Origin: an uncultured Oscillospiraceae bacterium
GTDB lineage: Bacteria; Bacillota; Clostridia; Oscillospirales; Acutalibacteraceae
NCBI GenBank assembly: GCA_900541975.1
Contig: UQLR01000008.1
Location: 1-64,000, forward strand
Direction: 5' to 3'
Length of the DNA: 64,000 nt
The notes beneath the pieces were generated by a model, which had not been told where the DNA came from, made no database searches, and saw only the letters and a list, made by a program, of their open reading frames with translations. The position numbers and the translations under genes are program-made. Shown one piece after another: positions 61,349-64,000 of the stretch. Every line of letters begins with the position of its first letter. The stretch's first letter is position 1.

Positions 61349-64000
61349 TTATAGCCCAAAATATTTTTCAAAGAACTTTGTCAGCCTATCAATCACGCCT
61401 TGCTTTTTCTCCGCTCTCCCTCCGCCAAAGCGGGAAACGGGCGGCATAATTTTATCAATATCCGTTCCGATTGTTTTCAAAGCGCCGTCACGGAAAGAAT
61501 TTTCTATATACCGCTTGGTTTCCTCCGGCTTCAGCCTTTCAGAAGCAATGATTGCTTCCAATTCTGCTTCCTTTTCCTTTACAACAAATTCACGCCATTC
61601 CAGCAGCACGTCAGAGACGTCGTTGATCCCGGCAAGAAAGGTTTCAATTAGCGCCTTTTTGCTGCGAAGCTCAGGGCTGGCGTCTACCGCCCGCCGAATG
61701 GAGATGAGTACTTCTTTGTCTTCGCAGTGGGTGTCATGGTACTTCTTTACCAGCATGAGAATATAGTCGATATTGATCTCAATTTGCTTAATCAGCTCAA
61801 TTTCAAATACAATATCGTCGTTAATATTTTCCTTATCGCCGTTTTCCCGCTGTCTCTTCCACTCATCCCGAAGGTCCTGATAGCGCCCCAGATAATCCTG
61901 CAGCTCCCGTTCTGACAAGATTTCATTTCCGCAAAAGTCGTCAAAGGAAACCAGGATATTCCGCATACGCAGAATCGCGCCGAACAGGCTGATAAACTCC
62001 TTTTGTTTTTTCTCCCCGATAATCGACGGCTCGGAAAGCGGAAATTTCTCAAGAAGCTCCTGAATCATATCGCGATAGCCGGGCCTCTCGTTTCCATCCG
62101 AATCCGTGTAGCCCTCATAGTAGTCCTTATAGCTTTTCAAAAGGACAATCCTACCGGCTTCTTTGTCGCCAAATAGAGCGATCGCCTCATCCGTCCGCTT
62201 TTGCAGGTTTCGAAAGCATACGATATTGCCGAAGGTTTTTATGGTGTTTAGAATACGGTTTGTTCTGGAAAAGGCCTGAATCAGCCCGTGCATTCTCAGG
62301 TTTTTATCCACCCACAGCGTATTGAGCGTGGTTGCGTCAAAGCCGGTCAAAAACATATTGACGACGATGAGCAAATCCAGCTCCTTGTTTTTCATCCGCA
62401 GGGAAACATCCTTGTAATAGTTCTGGAATTTTTCGCTGGTGGTGTCGTAATTGGTCCGGAACGTCCTGTTGTAATCCTGAATTGCGGCTTCCAGAAAATC
62501 GCGGGAGGGCTGGTCCAGCGCGCTGGTGTCCTCTGGGTTTTCCTCGTCCAAAAGGCCCTCCGCCTCCTCTTCGTTGGCGCCATAGCTGTAAATCAGCGCA
62601 ATTTTCAGCCGTTTGGCAGGCGCTTCCTCCATCTGCCGCCGAAATTCCGCATAATAATGCTTTGCGGCCTCCACAGAAGAAACGGCAAAAATGGAATTAA
62701 AGCCGCTCAACCGCTGTTTTTGCTTGATTTCTTCTATTTCATCCCGGCCGCTCGCGGAGGCCACCGCCGCAATATTTTGCAGAACGCTGAACGAATAGGT
62801 GCGCTGGTTCCGGTAGGTTTTCTGGTCAAAGTGGTCCAGAATGTACTTTGTCACCAGAGAAATCCGTTTGGGGGCTAAAAAGGCCTTTTCCCGGTCAATG
62901 TCTTTGACCTGCTTGTCGTCAATATCCGGTTCCTTGTCCATCGTTTTGATATAGTCGACCCGGAACGGTAGGACGTTTTTGTCGTTGATTGCATCCACGA
63001 TGGTATACGTGTGCAGCGGAAGAACCCTTTTCCCATCCTTGTCCGGTTCGCCGCCAAAAACCTGCGGCGTAGTTTTCATGGCCGGCTTTCCATTATGCGG
63101 CGCATTGACCGCAAAAATCGGCGTGCCAGTAAAGCCAAATAGATGATATTTCTTAAAATGCTTGGTAATCGCCGTATGCATGTCCCCAAACTGGCTGCGG
63201 TGGCATTCGTCAAAGATAATGACCACCCGCTTTTGGTAGACGGCATGGGCGGGATTCTTTTTGATAAAGGTGGACAGCTTCTGAATCGTGGTGATGATGA
63301 TTTTATACTCATGGGGATTGCCCCGGCGGTCCCTGTCCTCCAACTGCCGCTGTAATACGGCGGTGGAGGTGTTGCTGTTGGCCGCCCCCTTTTCAAAGCG
63401 GTCGTATTCCTTCATGGTCTGGTAGTCCAGATCCTTTCGATCCACCACAAAAAGGACCTTGTCGATGTAGGGCAGCTTGGAAGCGATCTGCGCCGTTTTA
63501 AAGGAAGTCAGGGTCTTGCCGCTGCCGGTGGTGTGCCAGATATATCCGCCGCCGGCAATGGTCCCATAGGTTTTATAATTGTTTGCAATCTCCAGCTTGC
63601 TTAAAATCCGTTCCGTTGCGGCAATTTGGTAGGGGCGCATGACCAGCAGCATATTTTCCGCTGTAAAAACGCAGTACCGGGTCAAAAGGTTCAGCAGCGT
63701 ATGCTTGGAGAAAAAGGTTTTCGTAAAATCCACCAAATCCGGAATGATGCGGTTTTGTGCATCCGCCCAGAAGGAGGTAAACTCAAAGCTGTGGCTGGTT
63801 TTTCCCTTGACACTTTTCCCGGAGGCTGCCGCCTCCCGGATATGGTTGAAACGGGTGCTGTTGGAATAATACTTGGTATTGGTGCCATTGGAAATGACAA
63901 AAATCTGCACATACTCAAAAAGCCCAGAGGCCGCCCAGAAGCTCTCCCGCTGGTAGCGGTTGATCTGGTTGAACGCCTCCCGGATGGCGACGCCCCGGCG
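61349..64000 (-). CDS. hsdR: Type I restriction enzyme HsdR subunit (partial, 5' end cut off)
   Basis: The frame stays open to the window end, so the N-terminal nuclease part is outside; about 880 residues are visible. DEAD-type motor motifs: WHTTGSGKTLTS (Walker A), IIFDECHRSQFGD (Walker B), GFTGTPI (motif III) and the late motifs around VNMFLTGFDATTL and IQAFSRTNRIL. The helical C-terminal region contacts the HsdM/HsdS complex. hsdM and hsdS are expected upstream, beyond 64000. It is adjacent to the recombinase, as in mobile defence islands. Confidence 0.93.
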   Translation of the reverse strand, partial: RRGVAIREAFNQINRYQRESFWAASGLFEYVQIFVISNGTNTKYYSNSTRFNHIREAAASGKSVKGKTSHSFEFTSFWADAQNRIIPDLVDFTKTFFSKHTLLNLLTRYCVFTAENMLLVMRPYQIAATERILSKLEIANNYKTYGTIAGGGYIWHTTGSGKTLTSFKTAQIASKLPYIDKVLFVVDRKDLDYQTMKEYDRFEKGAANSNTSTAVLQRQLEDRDRRGNPHEYKIIITTIQKLSTFIKKNPAHAVYQKRVVIIFDECHRSQFGDMHTAITKHFKKYHLFGFTGTPIFAVNAPHNGKPAMKTTPQVFGGEPDKDGKRVLPLHTYTIVDAINDKNVLPFRVDYIKTMDKEPDIDDKQVKDIDREKAFLAPKRISLVTKYILDHFDQKTYRNQRTYSFSVLQNIAAVASASGRDEIEEIKQKQRLSGFNSIFAVSSVEAAKHYYAEFRRQMEEAPAKRLKIALIYSYGANEEEAEGLLDEENPEDTSALDQPSRDFLEAAIQDYNRTFRTNYDTTSEKFQNYYKDVSLRMKNKELDLLIVVNMFLTGFDATTLNTLWVDKNLRMHGLIQAFSRTNRILNTIKTFGNIVCFRNLQKRTDEAIALFGDKEAGRIVLLKSYKDYYEGYTDSDGNERPGYRDMIQELLEKFPLSEPSIIGEKKQKEFISLFGAILRMRNILVSFDDFCGNEILSERELQDYLGRYQDLRDEWKRQRENGDKENINDDIVFEIELIKQIEINIDYILMLVKKYHDTHCEDKEVLISIRRAVDASPELRSKKALIETFLAGINDVSDVLLEWREFVVKEKEAELEAIIASERLKPEETKRYIENSFRDGALKTIGTDIDKIMPPVSRFGGGRAEKKQGVIDRLTKFFEKYFGL

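Noticed and set aside
1..64000. CRISPR array or rRNA genes
   Set aside because: No regularly spaced direct repeats with unique spacers and no rRNA conserved segments were seen anywhere in the window.

Overview
The window reads as chromosome of a low- to mid-GC Gram-positive anaerobe of the class Clostridia (Eubacteriales; an Oscillospiraceae- or Christensenellaceae-like gut organism would fit). The evidence is the Firmicutes-type S10-spc-alpha ribosomal operon with a KOW-domain gene between map and infA, zinc-type S14 and L36, the ylxM-ffh-rpsP-khpA block, a ThiT transporter behind a TPP riboswitch, two FeoA proteins ahead of FeoB, and a dockerin-like secreted protein. Strong G-rich Shine-Dalgarno sites precede nearly every gene and TTG starts are common. 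The species cannot be named from the sequence alone.

Layout. 1-2,140: tRNA-Arg(CCG) and a membrane glycosyltransferase-like protein. 2,150-17,970: the complete S10-spc-alpha operon on the minus strand (rpsJ to rplQ, including secY, adk, map, infA and rpoA), with a 5' leader of about 280 nt. 18,250-21,250: an accessory island with two small ribbon-helix-helix-like proteins, a 28-residue basic peptide, a 12-nt-periodic pyrimidine tract, an XRE regulator and about 1.4 kb of hairpin-rich DNA without convincing genes. 21,380-24,260: cobO, a left-handed beta-helix protein, a PAP2 phosphatase and unknowns. 24,440-27,880: a feoA-feoA-feoB-Cys-rich iron uptake operon with repeated palindromic operators. 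28,046-32,275: an ABC-F ATPase, an ECF S-component-like protein and a secreted protein with a putative Cys-His-Asp domain plus dockerin. 32,440-33,360: a tRNA with CAT anticodon (probably Ile2), a Cys-rich mini-protein and a broken copy of the ribbon-helix-helix gene. 33,363-38,995: amidohydrolase, DUF1015, thiT and ylxM-ffh-rpsP-khpA. 39,047-40,866: an Lsa-like ABC-F gene behind a short-ORF attenuator. 40,865-50,592: housekeeping genes (M18 peptidase, lytic transglycosylase, coaE, sua5, prfA, DUF951, hflX, nadB-nadC, acpP). 50,834-59,233: aroE-aroK, then a promoter and leader-peptide attenuator, then aroF-tyrA-aroB-aroA-aroC-pheA. 59,296-64,000: edge of an accessory or mobile region with a large serine recombinase, a 59-aa protein and a type I restriction HsdR cut by the window end.

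The most interesting signals are regulatory. Ahead of aroF a 31-codon ORF with strong initiation signals carries seven Phe/Tyr/Trp codons within 13 positions. It is followed by mutually exclusive RNA helices and an intrinsic terminator, which is the architecture of ribosome-mediated attenuation. Ahead of the Lsa-like gene a six-codon ORF (MRIFSC) overlaps one arm of an alternative-hairpin switch that can disrupt a terminator just before the gene. The shikimate genes present make a nearly complete route from DAHP to prephenate, phenylpyruvate and hydroxyphenylpyruvate; only the dehydroquinase (aroD/aroQ) is not seen here.
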